Assembly (NCBI RefSeq): GCF_900114315.1
Contig: NZ_FOSQ01000012.1
Span: 1 to 64,000, forward strand
DNA from: Falsiroseomonas stagni DSM 19981
GTDB taxonomy: Bacteria; Pseudomonadota; Alphaproteobacteria; Acetobacterales; Acetobacteraceae
Length of the DNA stretch: 64,000 bases
Reading direction: 5' to 3'
Positions 51,572-60,341 of the stretch are shown piece by piece. Made by a program: the position numbers and the translations under genes. The notes under the pieces are model-generated. The model saw nothing but the letters and a program-made list of their open reading frames with translations. It was not told the DNA's origin and searched no databases. Every line of letters starts with the position of its first letter. The stretch's first letter is position 1.

Positions 51572-52990
51572 ATGGCCCGTCCGCTGATCGGCCGCACCAT
51601 CCGGCGGCTGCGGATGGAAAAGGGGCTGACCCAGCAGGCGCTGGCCGTGCGGCTCGGCATTTCCGCCAGCTACCTGAACCTGATCGAGCACGACCAGCGC
51701 GCCGTCACCGCCAGCCTCCTCATCAAGCTGGGGGAGACGCTGTCGGTCGACCTGCCATCCCTGTCCGGGTCGAAGGAACGCCAGACGGAGGCGGGGCTGC
51801 GGGAGGTGCTCTCGGACCCGCTGCTGGGGCTGGAGGAGATGCCGGAGGGCGAGATCGCGACACTCGCCGCCAGCGCCCCCAACGCCGCGCGCGCCATGCT
51901 GGCGCTGTATCGCGCCTGGCGCGTGGCGCGGGAGGATGCATCGGGCATCGCGCTGCCGACGGGACGGCGGATGCTGCTGCCGACGGAGGAGGCGCGCGAC
52001 TTCTTCCATGACCGCGCCAACCATTTTCATCAGTTGGAGAACATTGCCGAGCAGATCGGCGGCGAATTGCGCGCATCCCCCGCCGAGATGAACCACGCCA
52101 TCGCGGAACGGCTGCGGCGCACCCATGGGCTGACGGTGCATGTCGGGCCGCTGGGGGCGAGCCTCCGCCGCTACGATCCCGCATCCCGGCGGCTCGATCT
52201 CTCGGAATCGCTGCCGCGGGAAAGCCGCGGCTTCCAGATGGCGTTTCAATTGATGCTGCTGGAGGCCAGGGACGTCGTCGAATCCGTGGTGGCGCCGGCG
52301 GAGCCTTCCAGCCAGGAAGCGGCCTCGCTGATCCGGCTCGGCCTGCTGAACTACGCGGCGGCGGCGCTGCTGATGCCCTACCTGCCCTTCCTCGAAGCCG
52401 CGCGGGAATTGCGGCATGAGGTGGAGGCGCTGGCGGCGCGGTTCGGCGTTTCCTTCGAACAGGCGGCTCACCGGCTTTCGACGCTGCAACGGCCGGATGC
52501 GCGGGGCGTGCCCTTCTTCTTCCTGCGCGTCGATCCCGCGGGGAATGTCGACAAGCGCTTCTCCGCGGCGGGCTTCCCCTTCGCGCGCTTCGGTGGCTCC
52601 TGCCCGAAATGGATCGTGCACCAGGCCTTCGCGACCCCGGCGACGACGCGGGTGCAGGTGGCACAGCTGCCTGATGGCGCCACCTTCCTGACCTTCGCCC
52701 GCGCCATCGCCAGCCCGACCACGCATTGGGGCGAACCGCCGCCGGTGCATGTGGTGGCGATGGGCTGCGACATCGGCCGCGCCTCCGAGGTGGTCTATGC
52801 CGATGGCATCGACCTCGGCGCCGCCGCCGTCGGCATCGGGCTGTCCTGCCGGCTGTGCGAGCGCGCGGAATGCCGCAGCCGGGCCTTCCCGCCGCTGGAA
52901 CACCGCCTGGCGCTGGACCCCAACGAGGATGGCGCGAGCCCCTGGCGGTTCGAGCCGGCACGCCGCCTGGTGGCGGACGCGAAGGGCTGA
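51572..52990 (+). CDS. XRE-family regulator of acyl-CoA/glyoxylate metabolism (ScfR/RamB/PrpC type)
   Basis: 472 residues. N-terminal XRE HTH (GRTIRRLRMEKGLTQQALAVRLGISASYLNLIE, about 7-40), a central ImmA/IrrE-like DUF955 region whose HExxH is replaced (ESRGFQMAFQL), and a C-terminal DUF2083 domain with a Cys cluster (CRLCERAEC). This layout is that of short-chain fatty acyl regulators that control aceA, aceB or prp genes. Divergence from aceA supports that target. Confidence 0.92.
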   Translation: MARPLIGRTIRRLRMEKGLTQQALAVRLGISASYLNLIEHDQRAVTASLLIKLGETLSVDLPSLSGSKERQTEAGLREVLSDPLLGLEEMPEGEIATLAASAPNAARAMLALYRAWRVAREDASGIALPTGRRMLLPTEEARDFFHDRANHFHQLENIAEQIGGELRASPAEMNHAIAERLRRTHGLTVHVGPLGASLRRYDPASRRLDLSESLPRESRGFQMAFQLMLLEARDVVESVVAPAEPSSQEAASLIRLGLLNYAAAALLMPYLPFLEAARELRHEVEALAARFGVSFEQAAHRLSTLQRPDARGVPFFFLRVDPAGNVDKRFSAAGFPFARFGGSCPKWIVHQAFATPATTRVQVAQLPDGATFLTFARAIASPTTHWGEPPPVHVVAMGCDIGRASEVVYADGIDLGAAAVGIGLSCRLCERAECRSRAFPPLEHRLALDPNEDGASPWRFEPARRLVADAKG

Positions 52991-53063
52991 CGGCCGGCGC
53001 TTAGTCCGCCCTTAACCCTGCGAGCCTTATCAGCCCCCTGTACGGGAAGATCCTGGGCAGGGC

Positions 53064-54104
53064 ATGGCCAAAGGCAAGGGTGGCGGCACGATCGTCATCA
53101 AGCGGATCGAGGAAGGCGGGCACGGGCACCATGGCGGTGCCTGGAAGGTTGCCTATGCCGACTTCGTCACGGCGATGATGGCCTTCTTCCTGCTGATGTG
53201 GCTGCTGAACGCGACGACGGAGGAACAGCGCCGGGGCCTGGCCGACTATTTCGCGCCGACCAACGTGATGGGCGCGCAGCAGACCGGATCGGGCCAGCCC
53301 TTTGGCGGGCGCACGCCGCATGAAAGCGCGCCGATGGCGCAGAATGCCGGCGCCGTCACGGTGCAGCGCGGCCGCGTGCCCGTGCTGTCCGATGTGGATG
53401 TGGAGGATGAGACCGAGCAGGTCGCCCGCCCCACGCCGATGCGCGACGGACCCGATGGCGAGGACGAGGATGCGACGCCGCGCCGCGTGCGCCAGGCGCG
53501 CATCGATGCGGACACCGGCGACGCCGATCCGCGCCGGCTGGGCGAGGGGACGGAGAGCGACGCCCGCGCGCTAAGCGACGCGGCACTGCGCGCGGAGGCC
53601 GCGCGGCGGGAGAGGGAGGAGTTCGAACGCGCGGCGGAGGAGATCCGCCAGATGGTGGCGCAGGACCCCGCGCTGGCGGAACTCGGCCGGCAATTGCTGG
53701 TGGAACAGACGCCGCAGGGGCTGCGCATCCAGCTGGTGGATGCGGAACGCACGCCGATGTTCGCGCTCGGCGGTGCCGCGCCGAATGATCGCGCGCGGGT
53801 GCTGCTGGCCCGCGTGGCGCAGGTGGCGAACCGGCTGCCCAACCCGATCGCCATCGCGGGCCACACGGATGCCACGCCCTTCCGCGGCGGCACCGACCGG
53901 TCGAACTGGGACCTGTCCGCCGACCGCGCCAATGTCACGCGGCGGCTGCTGGCGGAATCAGGACTGCCGGAGGCGCGCATCCGCAGCGTGACCGGCCATG
54001 CGGAACGCGACCTGCTGATGCCGGACAATCCCAACGCGCCGGCCAACAGGCGCGTCTCCATCACGCTGCTGCGGCAGAACGAACCGGTGATCGTGACCCA
54101 ATGA
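53064..54104 (+). CDS. motB: Flagellar motor stator protein MotB
   Basis: 346 residues. Short cytoplasmic N-terminus rich in Gly/Lys/His, then the single membrane helix KVAYADFVTAMMAFFLLMWLL carrying the proton-accepting Asp, an Asp/Arg-rich linker, and an OmpA-like peptidoglycan-binding domain (about 235-340, IAGHTDATPF, NWDLSADRANVTRRLL). Its stop overlaps the motA start by 4 bases. The order motB-motA is the reverse of the common arrangement. Confidence 0.95.
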   Translation: MAKGKGGGTIVIKRIEEGGHGHHGGAWKVAYADFVTAMMAFFLLMWLLNATTEEQRRGLADYFAPTNVMGAQQTGSGQPFGGRTPHESAPMAQNAGAVTVQRGRVPVLSDVDVEDETEQVARPTPMRDGPDGEDEDATPRRVRQARIDADTGDADPRRLGEGTESDARALSDAALRAEAARREREEFERAAEEIRQMVAQDPALAELGRQLLVEQTPQGLRIQLVDAERTPMFALGGAAPNDRARVLLARVAQVANRLPNPIAIAGHTDATPFRGGTDRSNWDLSADRANVTRRLLAESGLPEARIRSVTGHAERDLLMPDNPNAPANRRVSITLLRQNEPVIVTQ

Positions 54105-54967
54105 CGACAATCGGCGGCCTGGTCTTCCTGCTCGTGATGGTGTTCGGCGGCTACACCATCGCGGGCGGCAAGTTCGGCATCATCCTGAAGGCCCTGCCCT
54201 TCGAGATGATGATGATCGGCGGCGCCGCGATCGGCGCGCTCGTCATGGGCAACAGCATGCATGGCGTGAAGCACACGCTGGGCGGCTTCGGGAAGATCAT
54301 CAAGGGCGAGCGCTTCCACAAGCACGACTATGTCGACCTGCTGTCCATGCTCTACTGGTTCGTGCGGCTGGCACAGCAGAAGGGCGCCATGGCGCTGGAG
54401 CCGCATATCGAGAAACCGGCGGAAAGCCCGGCCTTCCAGAAATTCCCAAAGATCCTGGCCGACAAGGTCGCCGTGACCATGATCTGCGACTACCTCCGCA
54501 TGGTGGGCATGAACGCCGACGATCCCCACCAGATCGAGGACATCATGTCCAAGGAGCTGAAGAAGATCCGGGAGGAGGAGCTGCACGTCGCGCATGTCTT
54601 CCAGAACACGGCGGATGCGCTGCCGGCGCTGGGCATCGTCGCCGCCGTGCTGGGCGTCATCAAGACCATGGCCTCGATCGACAGCCCGCCATCGGTGCTG
54701 GGCGGCATGATCGGCGGCGCGCTGGTGGGCACCTTCCTCGGCATCCTGCTGGCCTATGGCGTGATGGGGCCGATGGCGACGCGGCTGAACGGCGTGATCG
54801 CGGAGGATTGCCAGTTCTACGAGGTGATCCGCGCCGTGCTGGTGGCCCATCTGCACGGCAACGCGCCGCAGGTGGCGGTGGAGGCAGGGCGCAAGACGGC
54901 ACCGAGCCATTCGATGCCGAGCTTCCAGGAGCTGGAGGAAGCGCTGCAGGGCCTGCAGATCGCGTAG
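54101..54967 (+). CDS. motA: Flagellar motor stator protein MotA
   Basis: 288 residues, four membrane helices, with the conserved RAEREL-type cytoplasmic region here less basic than usual and the C-terminal pair of helices TADALPALGIVAAVLGVIKTM and GGALVGTFLGILLAYGVMGP. Forms the ion channel and rotor contact with MotB. Length is normal for the alphaproteobacterial type. No other flagellar genes are in the window. Confidence 0.95.
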   Translation: MTTIGGLVFLLVMVFGGYTIAGGKFGIILKALPFEMMMIGGAAIGALVMGNSMHGVKHTLGGFGKIIKGERFHKHDYVDLLSMLYWFVRLAQQKGAMALEPHIEKPAESPAFQKFPKILADKVAVTMICDYLRMVGMNADDPHQIEDIMSKELKKIREEELHVAHVFQNTADALPALGIVAAVLGVIKTMASIDSPPSVLGGMIGGALVGTFLGILLAYGVMGPMATRLNGVIAEDCQFYEVIRAVLVAHLHGNAPQVAVEAGRKTAPSHSMPSFQELEEALQGLQIA

Positions 54968-55180
54968 CTACTCCGCCGCGGCGCGTCCCTCCGTGGACGG
55001 CAGCGCGCCCTGGCCGCGCGTGCGGACATGCAGGACTTCGACGCCCACCACGTCGCCCTTCGCGTCGAAATCGATCATCACGCCGGGCGCGACTTCCTCC
55101 GTCGTCTCGACCGCGACGGCGTCAGGCGCGAAGCGGGCGTAGAAGGCATCGGCCTCGGGTTCGTAGCTGGTTCGCATCAT
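54968..55180 (-). CDS. DUF2283 family protein
   Basis: 70 residues with the family pattern YEPEADAFYARF, VMIDFDAKGDVVGVEVLHV. DUF2283 proteins are often encoded right after a DUF4258 gene and resemble antitoxin-like partners. Here the ATG overlaps the stop of the frame-restored DUF4258 gene. Last of three small genes (55678 to 54968). Confidence 0.85.
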   Translation of the reverse strand: MMRTSYEPEADAFYARFAPDAVAVETTEEVAPGVMIDFDAKGDVVGVEVLHVRTRGQGALPSTEGRAAAE

Positions 55181-55424
55181 CGGCTGGCTCGTCGATCGAG
55201 ATGGGCCGTCACGACCAGGATATCACCCCCCCCCAGCGCGGTGGACAACCTTCAGGATACGCCCCCCCGGCCGCACCGATGGCGCGGAACGCATGGACCA
55301 GGGTCGGATCGGCCGGATCCGGCGCGGTGCGATCGGGCTGCGCGATCGCGGCCTCGATCCAGGCCAGCGGAATGCCCCGTTCGCGCAGGCGCCGCTCGGC
55401 ATGAATGCTGAGGCGGATGATCAC
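55177..55424 (-). pseudogene. DUF4258 family gene, frameshifted at two G tracts
   Basis: GTG at 55424 overlaps the upstream stop (GTGA). The frame reads IRLSIHAERRLRERGIPLAWI (in part the family core) up to a run of seven C on the plus strand (55262-55268), then leaves the family pattern. Removing one base there gives RILKVVHRAGG, and removing one from the nine-C run at 55226-55234 gives GDILVVTAHLD, both typical DUF4258 C-terminal segments, ending at a TGA that overlaps the next ATG. The restored gene would be 81 residues. As written, it ends early at 55209 with an aberrant tail. Real decay, slippage control or assembly error are all possible. Confidence 0.8.
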
Positions 55425-55678
55425 CCCCCCTCCGCCGCGATCACGCGCCCCGTCGCGGCATCCACCACCAGGCGCCGTTCGGTGCCGCGGCGGCGCAGCG
55501 TGAGGCGGAGCGTGCCGGCATCCGCGCCCTCCCCCCGCTCCACGATGGAGAAGACGACGCCGGCGCGAAGATCGGCCAGGAAGGCGGGCAGCGCCACGCC
55601 GAGCAGCGCCGCGGCCTGGTCGGCCGCCAGCACCGCATCCCCCGCGGCATCGATCTCCACCCGGTCCGGCACCATCAT
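55421..55678 (-). CDS. DUF6522-like small protein
   Basis: 85 residues (ATGATG start; second ATG at 55675 possible). VEIDAAGDAVLAADQAAALLG, LRAGVVFSIVERGEGADAGTLRLTLRRRGTERRLVVDAATGRVI: short strands of the kind annotated DUF6522. The assignment is from memory of the family pattern. First of three overlapping small genes. Confidence 0.7.
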   Translation of the reverse strand: MMVPDRVEIDAAGDAVLAADQAAALLGVALPAFLADLRAGVVFSIVERGEGADAGTLRLTLRRRGTERRLVVDAATGRVIAAEGG

Positions 55679-55747
55679 GCGCGCATCCTCCGCCCCGCAT
55701 CATGGCACGGCTTGACCGCGCGCGCGCGGGGCGGCACGGACGCGGGC

Positions 55748-56215
55748 ATGACCGAACAGACCCCCTCCCCCGCCGCACCCGACCTCGATGAGAAGGGCGC
55801 CCCCTACCACGACCTGCTCGGCCTGAAGCTGGAACACTGGGCGGATGGCCATGCGCGGCTGGTGTGCGAGGCCGGGGACCAGCACCGCAACCGGTCCGGC
55901 ATCATCCATGGTGGGCTGGTGCTGTCGATGATCGACCAGGCCGCGGGCTATTCGGGGCTTTGGTGCAGCGTGCCGGGGCATGTGCGCAAGGCGGTGACGC
56001 TCGACCTCGACTGCAAGTTCACGGGCCAGGTGAAGGGCGGGCGCCTGGTGGCGGAAGCGAAGGTCGCGACCCGTGGCCGCAACATCTTCTTCGTGCGGAC
56101 GGAAGTGTTCGACGCCGAGGGCAAGCTGGTGGCCTTCGGGTCCTCCACCCATCGCTGGCGGGCAGGCAGCGAGACGCATGAGGGCCAGCCGGCCAACGCG
56201 CCGGACCGCGGCTGA
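55748..56215 (+). CDS. PaaI-family hot-dog thioesterase
   Basis: 155 residues from the ATG at 55748. The hot-dog core shows HRNRSGIIHGGLVLSMIDQAAG, where the HGG and following Asp form the active-site helix, and TLDLDCKFTGQVKGGRLVAEA. Hydrolyses acyl-CoA or aryl-CoA thioesters. Stands alone, divergent from the small DUF genes and convergent with the unrecognised pair. Confidence 0.9.
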   Translation: MTEQTPSPAAPDLDEKGAPYHDLLGLKLEHWADGHARLVCEAGDQHRNRSGIIHGGLVLSMIDQAAGYSGLWCSVPGHVRKAVTLDLDCKFTGQVKGGRLVAEAKVATRGRNIFFVRTEVFDAEGKLVAFGSSTHRWRAGSETHEGQPANAPDRG

Positions 56216-56222
56216 CGCGCGC

Positions 56223-57437
56223 CTAACCCTCCAGCAGCGGCAGGGCGGCCTGGGGGCCGGCCAGCATCTCCACCAGCCGCGCCACCTCCACCCGCGCCAG
56301 CCCGCCGCGGCTGGCGGCCAGGGGCAGCAGGCGGCCGATGGTGTCGGCCAGGGTGCGGTCGAAGGCGGCTTCGGCGGCCAGGCGGCGCCCCGCCACTTCC
56401 AGCCGCCGCAGGTCGCGCGCCATGCGTTCCAGCATCGCCACCTGCTCATCGGTCGCAGGCGGGCCGGCGGCGATGCGCGTTGCCTCCGCCAGCAGCCCCT
56501 CCGCCAGGGCGCGGTCGTAAAGGGTGTAGCAGGCCGCGCCGACCTCCCGCCGCAGGGTCAGCGCCAATTGGCGGCGCTGATCGCGCGCCATCGGGTTGTC
56601 GGTCGCTTCCAGCCCCTCCATCCGGCGGACCAGGCGCTGGGCAGCGCTGGCCATCTCCCCGGGTGAGGCAGCGCCGGCGACCAGCGCGCCATCGCGCGTG
56701 AGGGCCGCGGCCAGTTCCTGTTCGGCGGTCGGCTGGACCGAGGGCATCAGGCTGCCGGCGACGCAGACGGCGACCCCCGGCCGGGTGGCGTCGCGCAGCA
56801 GCAGCGCGAGGCCCGCCAGCAGCGCCGCACGGCCTTCGCCGGCCAGCGGCGCCAGCGCGGCCCGGATCTCCGTCTCGCTGCCGCCCTCCCGCGCGCCGGG
56901 ATAGGCGGCGGCCCAGAGGGCGGGGGCATGGCGCCAGATCGCGCCGCAGAGGGCGAGCATGGGCGCGGCACTGTCATCCGGCAGGCCGGCCTCCGACCAG
57001 CCCTGGGGTGGGATGGGCAGGGTGGCGCGACCGGCCGCGGGCCAGAGGCGCTCCCCCAGCGCCTGGACCAGCGCCTCATCCGACAGGCTGCCGCCGGCGG
57101 CCAGCACCTCCAGCTCCACCACGATCTCGCCGACCGCGACGGCGACGGCGGCGGTGATGGGGCGGATGGCGCTGCGCGGGACCAGCAGCGGGGATTGCCG
57201 CCAGCTGCCCGGGTTCACCAGCACGCCTTCCAGCGGCAGGCACAGCAGGCGGCCCAGGCGCACGGGGCGCTGCGGGCGCAGGCGACGAAGCCGGGGGCGG
57301 ATACCGTCCAGCAGGATGTCCACCTCGCTGCGGTCACGCAGGGCATCGAGCATGGCGACGACACGGCCGAGCGCATGATCCGGCGCATCGGCCAGCGCGG
57401 CGCGGAGGCCCCTCTCCGCATTGCCGGGGATGGTCAT
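56223..57437 (-). CDS. Unrecognised protein A of a two-gene unit
   Basis: 404 residues, no signal peptide or convincing membrane helix; alternating Ala/Leu/Arg-rich helices from about 190 onward and a more strand-rich part (LGRLLCLPLEGVLVNPGSW, IRPITAAVAVAVGEIVVELEV) at about 70-125. Its ATG overlaps the stop of gene B by 4 bases. I recognise no domain or catalytic motif. Composition is that of the chromosome, so it is probably a resident lineage gene. Confidence 0.8.
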   Translation of the reverse strand: MTIPGNAERGLRAALADAPDHALGRVVAMLDALRDRSEVDILLDGIRPRLRRLRPQRPVRLGRLLCLPLEGVLVNPGSWRQSPLLVPRSAIRPITAAVAVAVGEIVVELEVLAAGGSLSDEALVQALGERLWPAAGRATLPIPPQGWSEAGLPDDSAAPMLALCGAIWRHAPALWAAAYPGAREGGSETEIRAALAPLAGEGRAALLAGLALLLRDATRPGVAVCVAGSLMPSVQPTAEQELAAALTRDGALVAGAASPGEMASAAQRLVRRMEGLEATDNPMARDQRRQLALTLRREVGAACYTLYDRALAEGLLAEATRIAAGPPATDEQVAMLERMARDLRRLEVAGRRLAAEAAFDRTLADTIGRLLPLAASRGGLARVEVARLVEMLAGPQAALPLLEG

Positions 57438-58441
57438 GCCGTCATCGCCCGGAGGCTTTCGTTGCGCGCGGCCATCTCCACAAGGCGCGTGCCGGCCAGG
57501 ACGGGCAGGGAACCCAGCAGCCGGCGGCCGCGCAGCACCGTGTCCCAGTCCATGGCGCCGCCGGGCCAGCGATCCGTTTCCAGCGCGGGGACCGGAAAGA
57601 TCGCCGCGATTTCCGCCGCCAGGGCGCTGCGGTCCTTCACGGGGGCGGAAGCCCAGAGGGCGGTGATGGGGGGCCAGCCATCCAGCAGCCAGTCCGGCCG
57701 TTCCGCCAGTTCCGCCATCAGCCGCACCCCGGCCGGGCCGCGGGCCAGCAGGCCGGGCAGGTCGTCCAGCAGGGGCCAGAGGGCCGCGAGGCAGGCGCGG
57801 ATGGAGGCCAGATTGTAGCGTGCCGCCGCCAGAACGACGAGGCCGGCATTCCGGCCCGAGGGCGCCGGCACGCGGCGCGTCCATTCACAGAGATCGGTGC
57901 AGAAGGCCTCCAGCCCCGCCACCTGGCGGGATTGCGGCCCGGGTACCGTGGCGGCGATCCCGGAATCCGCGAGCGCTTCCGCCAGCCCCCCCAGCAGCGC
58001 CGCCGCCGGCGCATCCAGGGGCGCGGGCAGCCGCGCCTGCAACGCGGCCTTCACCGACTGGATCGCGGCGCGCTGTTCTTCCAGCGCCGCTTCCGCCGCG
58101 GCCTGGGCGGGACGGCCGGCATGGCCCATCAGCGCCACCTTGCGCACCACGCCCCGCACGGCGGCAGGCGTAGGGTGCTGGAGCAGCGAGAGCCGGGCCC
58201 AGAGCTGGCGGTCATGCAGGGAGGGGGTGCAGGCCGCGACGGCCGATCGCCAGTCCAGCACATAGGTGCCGCGGCCCGTCAGGCTCGGCAGCAGCAATTC
58301 GGGGGGGCTGCCCGGCAGGCGGCGAATCCGGCCGCCCCACAGCATGGGTGCGGTGAAGGGCACGAAGATGCCACGCTCCGCACGGTTGGCGGGACGTTCC
58401 TGCGACGACGATCCGGCGGTGGTCAGGTCTCGGTCGGGCAT
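57434..58441 (-). CDS. Unrecognised protein B of a two-gene unit
   Basis: 335 residues from the ATG at 58441 (a TTG at 58462 is possible). Begins with a polar stretch, then GIFVPFTAPMLWGGRIRRLPG, and WRSAVAACTPSLHDRQLWARL; the C-terminal end LRGRRLLGSLPVLAGTRLVEMAARNES is similar in feel to the beginning of protein A, mostly helical. No known domain seen. It is translationally coupled to gene A, implying joint action. Confidence 0.8.
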   Translation of the reverse strand: MPDRDLTTAGSSSQERPANRAERGIFVPFTAPMLWGGRIRRLPGSPPELLLPSLTGRGTYVLDWRSAVAACTPSLHDRQLWARLSLLQHPTPAAVRGVVRKVALMGHAGRPAQAAAEAALEEQRAAIQSVKAALQARLPAPLDAPAAALLGGLAEALADSGIAATVPGPQSRQVAGLEAFCTDLCEWTRRVPAPSGRNAGLVVLAAARYNLASIRACLAALWPLLDDLPGLLARGPAGVRLMAELAERPDWLLDGWPPITALWASAPVKDRSALAAEIAAIFPVPALETDRWPGGAMDWDTVLRGRRLLGSLPVLAGTRLVEMAARNESLRAMTA

Positions 58442-58520
58442 TGGCGCGTCACCCTGCGCCAATGCGGGTAAAGAAAGTGTGCCGCGCGGCGGGGATCAGC
58501 CCGCCTGGCCGCCGCGCCCC

Positions 58521-59303
58521 TCAGCGGGCGCGGAACACCGGCTTGCGCTTTTCCAGGAAGGCGCGGGTCGCTTCCTTGAAGTCCTCGGTATAGGCGAAGT
58601 CGCCGTTCAGCCGGACATCCTCCGCCGTGACCGGCAGCGCGCCGCGCAGCTTCTGGAGCGCCTGCTTGTGGAAGCGGTTGGACAGCGGCGCGCCGGCGGC
58701 GATGCGATGCGCCAGCGCCAGGGATTCCGCCTGCACGTCCTGGTCCGGCACGAGGCGGGAGAGCAGGCCCTTGTCATAGGCTTCCTGGCCGGTCAGCACC
58801 CTTCCCTCGATCAGCATCTCCATCGCCACCGCATAGCCCGCAATCTGGAGCAGGGCGTCGAGGTCCGAATAGGCGTACCAGATGCCGAGGTTGCGGGCCG
58901 GGATGCCGATGCGGGTGGCGGGGCCGCCGACGCGGAAATCCGCCTTGATGGCGATGCCCGCGCCGCCGCCCATGGTCCAGCCGCGGCAGGAAGCGACGAC
59001 GGGGTGGCGGCAGCGCTGGATGGAGGCCATGGAGCGGTCGAAGCCCGCGCCATATTCGGCTTCCCGCTCGGGGGTGCCGCGCTCGTTCTGGAAGGCGGCG
59101 ATGTCGGCGCCGGCGCAGAAGGCTTCCTCGCCCTCGCCCCGGATGACGACGCAGCGCAGGTCGTCGTCGGCGGAGCATTCCTCCATCGCCTCGGCGAGCG
59201 CCACCCACATGGGCAGGTCCATCGCGTTGCGCTTGGCGGCGCGGTCGATGGTGACGGTGGCGACGGCGCCGTCGCGGGCGAGGCGGATGTGCGGATGGGG
59301 CAT
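58521..59303 (-). CDS. Enoyl-CoA hydratase/isomerase family protein
   Basis: 260 residues from the ATG at 59303. Crotonase fold: AKRNAMDLPMWVALAEAM, EEAFCAGADIAAF forming the first oxyanion-hole strand, and SCRGWTMGGGAGIAIKADFR the second. The GG of MGGG is kept. The family's catalytic Glu pair of true hydratases is not clear (GTPEREAEYGAG and ARNLGIW regions), so another crotonase activity is possible. Confidence 0.9.
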   Translation of the reverse strand: MPHPHIRLARDGAVATVTIDRAAKRNAMDLPMWVALAEAMEECSADDDLRCVVIRGEGEEAFCAGADIAAFQNERGTPEREAEYGAGFDRSMASIQRCRHPVVASCRGWTMGGGAGIAIKADFRVGGPATRIGIPARNLGIWYAYSDLDALLQIAGYAVAMEMLIEGRVLTGQEAYDKGLLSRLVPDQDVQAESLALAHRIAAGAPLSNRFHKQALQKLRGALPVTAEDVRLNGDFAYTEDFKEATRAFLEKRKPVFRAR

Positions 59304-59425
59304 GGGGGTGAGCGTAACCCCCCTGCCCCGCGGCGGCCAGATGGGGGGGCGCGGCGACACACGCTTCGCGCAACCCCGGGGGCGGTGGGCCGTTGGCGCC
59401 GGTGGAAGCAGAAGGGGAGCCGGGC

Positions 59426-59941
59426 ATGACGGAAACACGGACGGACCAGGAAGCGCGCGACAAGGTCTGGGCGATGATCAAGGACGTCGCCACGGCGATC
59501 ATGGTGACGGTGGATGCGGGCGGGAACCTCCGCGGGCGGCCGATGCAGGCGGTGGCGATGAAGGAGTTCGACGGCGTGCTCTGGTTCTTCACCAGCCAGC
59601 CCTCCCCGAAGACCGAGGAGATCAGCCATGATGGCCGCGTGCTGCTGGCCTATTCGGACCCGTCCTCGCAGGACTATGTCAGCGTCTCCGGCACCGCGAG
59701 CGTCGTGCGCGATCCCGCGAAGCAGAAGGAATTGTGGTCCGAATACCTGCGGACCTGGTTCCCCGGTGGGCCGGAGGATCCCAGGGCCGCGCTGCTGAAG
59801 GTGGAGGTCGAGGGCGCGGAATACTGGGACGCGCCCAATTCCACGCTCGTGCACGCCTATGGCTACGTGAAGGCGCGACTGACGGGGGAGCCGCCGGAGG
59901 CCGGCGCCAACGACAAGGTGGCGTTCAAGCGCGGGGCGTAG
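59426..59941 (+). CDS. PNPOx-like FMN-binding protein, general stress protein 26 type
   Basis: 171 residues from the ATG at 59426 with GGGGAG upstream. Split-barrel pattern: IMVTVDAGGNLRGRPMQAV, GVLWFFTSQPSPKTEEIS, VLLAYSDPSSQDYVSVSGTA, and the family-specific LWSEYLRTWFPGGPEDPRA. Members bind FMN or FAD; the role in stress is only broadly known. Lone gene. Confidence 0.92.
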   Translation: MTETRTDQEARDKVWAMIKDVATAIMVTVDAGGNLRGRPMQAVAMKEFDGVLWFFTSQPSPKTEEISHDGRVLLAYSDPSSQDYVSVSGTASVVRDPAKQKELWSEYLRTWFPGGPEDPRAALLKVEVEGAEYWDAPNSTLVHAYGYVKARLTGEPPEAGANDKVAFKRGA

Positions 59942-59978
59942 GCGCGGGGGAACGCTGTTCTCCCGTGGCATGGTCGGC

Positions 59979-60003
59979 GGCCAGAGTCCGGCAGGACCCT
60001 GGC
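59979..60003 (+). repeat. Decayed half copy of the two-hairpin repeat
   Basis: GGCCAGAGTCC then GGACCCTGGCC corresponds to arm A of the 57-bp family with one mismatch in the stem. A GCGGGG spacer follows, but arm B is not preserved before the next gene's stop at 60014. Confidence 0.5.
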
Positions 60004-60013
60004 CGCGGGGTTT

Positions 60014-60256
60014 TCAGCCGCGGCGGCGCAGCGCTTCCTCGATCAGGCGCCGGTCGCGGGCCTCGCTGCGGCGATTATAGACGACAACGATCGCCCAGAT
60101 CACCGCGATCAGCCAGGCGCCCTGCCCGACCACGAAGGGCAGCAGGATGAAGAGCAGCCCGCCGACCCAGAGGATGGCGTTGAAGACGGCCTGGAAGGGC
60201 CGCCCCTGCAACAGGATGGCCAGCGGCGGGACGAGGATGGCGAGCAGGTAGGACAT
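60014..60256 (-). CDS. YqaE/Pmp3-like small membrane protein
   Basis: 80 residues with two membrane segments. LAILVPPLAILLQGRPFQAVFNAILWVGG matches the PPlAvll-G-x-N-x-L pattern of the YqaE/Pmp3 family; GQGAWLIAVIWAIVVVYNRR is the second helix. The tail is charged. Eukaryotic members affect membrane potential; the bacterial role is unclear. Confidence 0.8.
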   Translation of the reverse strand: MSYLLAILVPPLAILLQGRPFQAVFNAILWVGGLLFILLPFVVGQGAWLIAVIWAIVVVYNRRSEARDRRLIEEALRRRG

Positions 60257-60341
60257 GAGGGGGAAATGGCCCCGCGGCGGGGCTGGTTCAATCGCCGTCC
60301 CCGCGCCTGACAGGACCGTTACGCGGCCAGCCCGCCGGCGG

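Noticed and set aside
51469-51660. Small minus-strand frame in the aceA/regulator gap
   Set aside because: It overlaps the regulator's conserved HTH codons in antisense and lacks a ribosome site.
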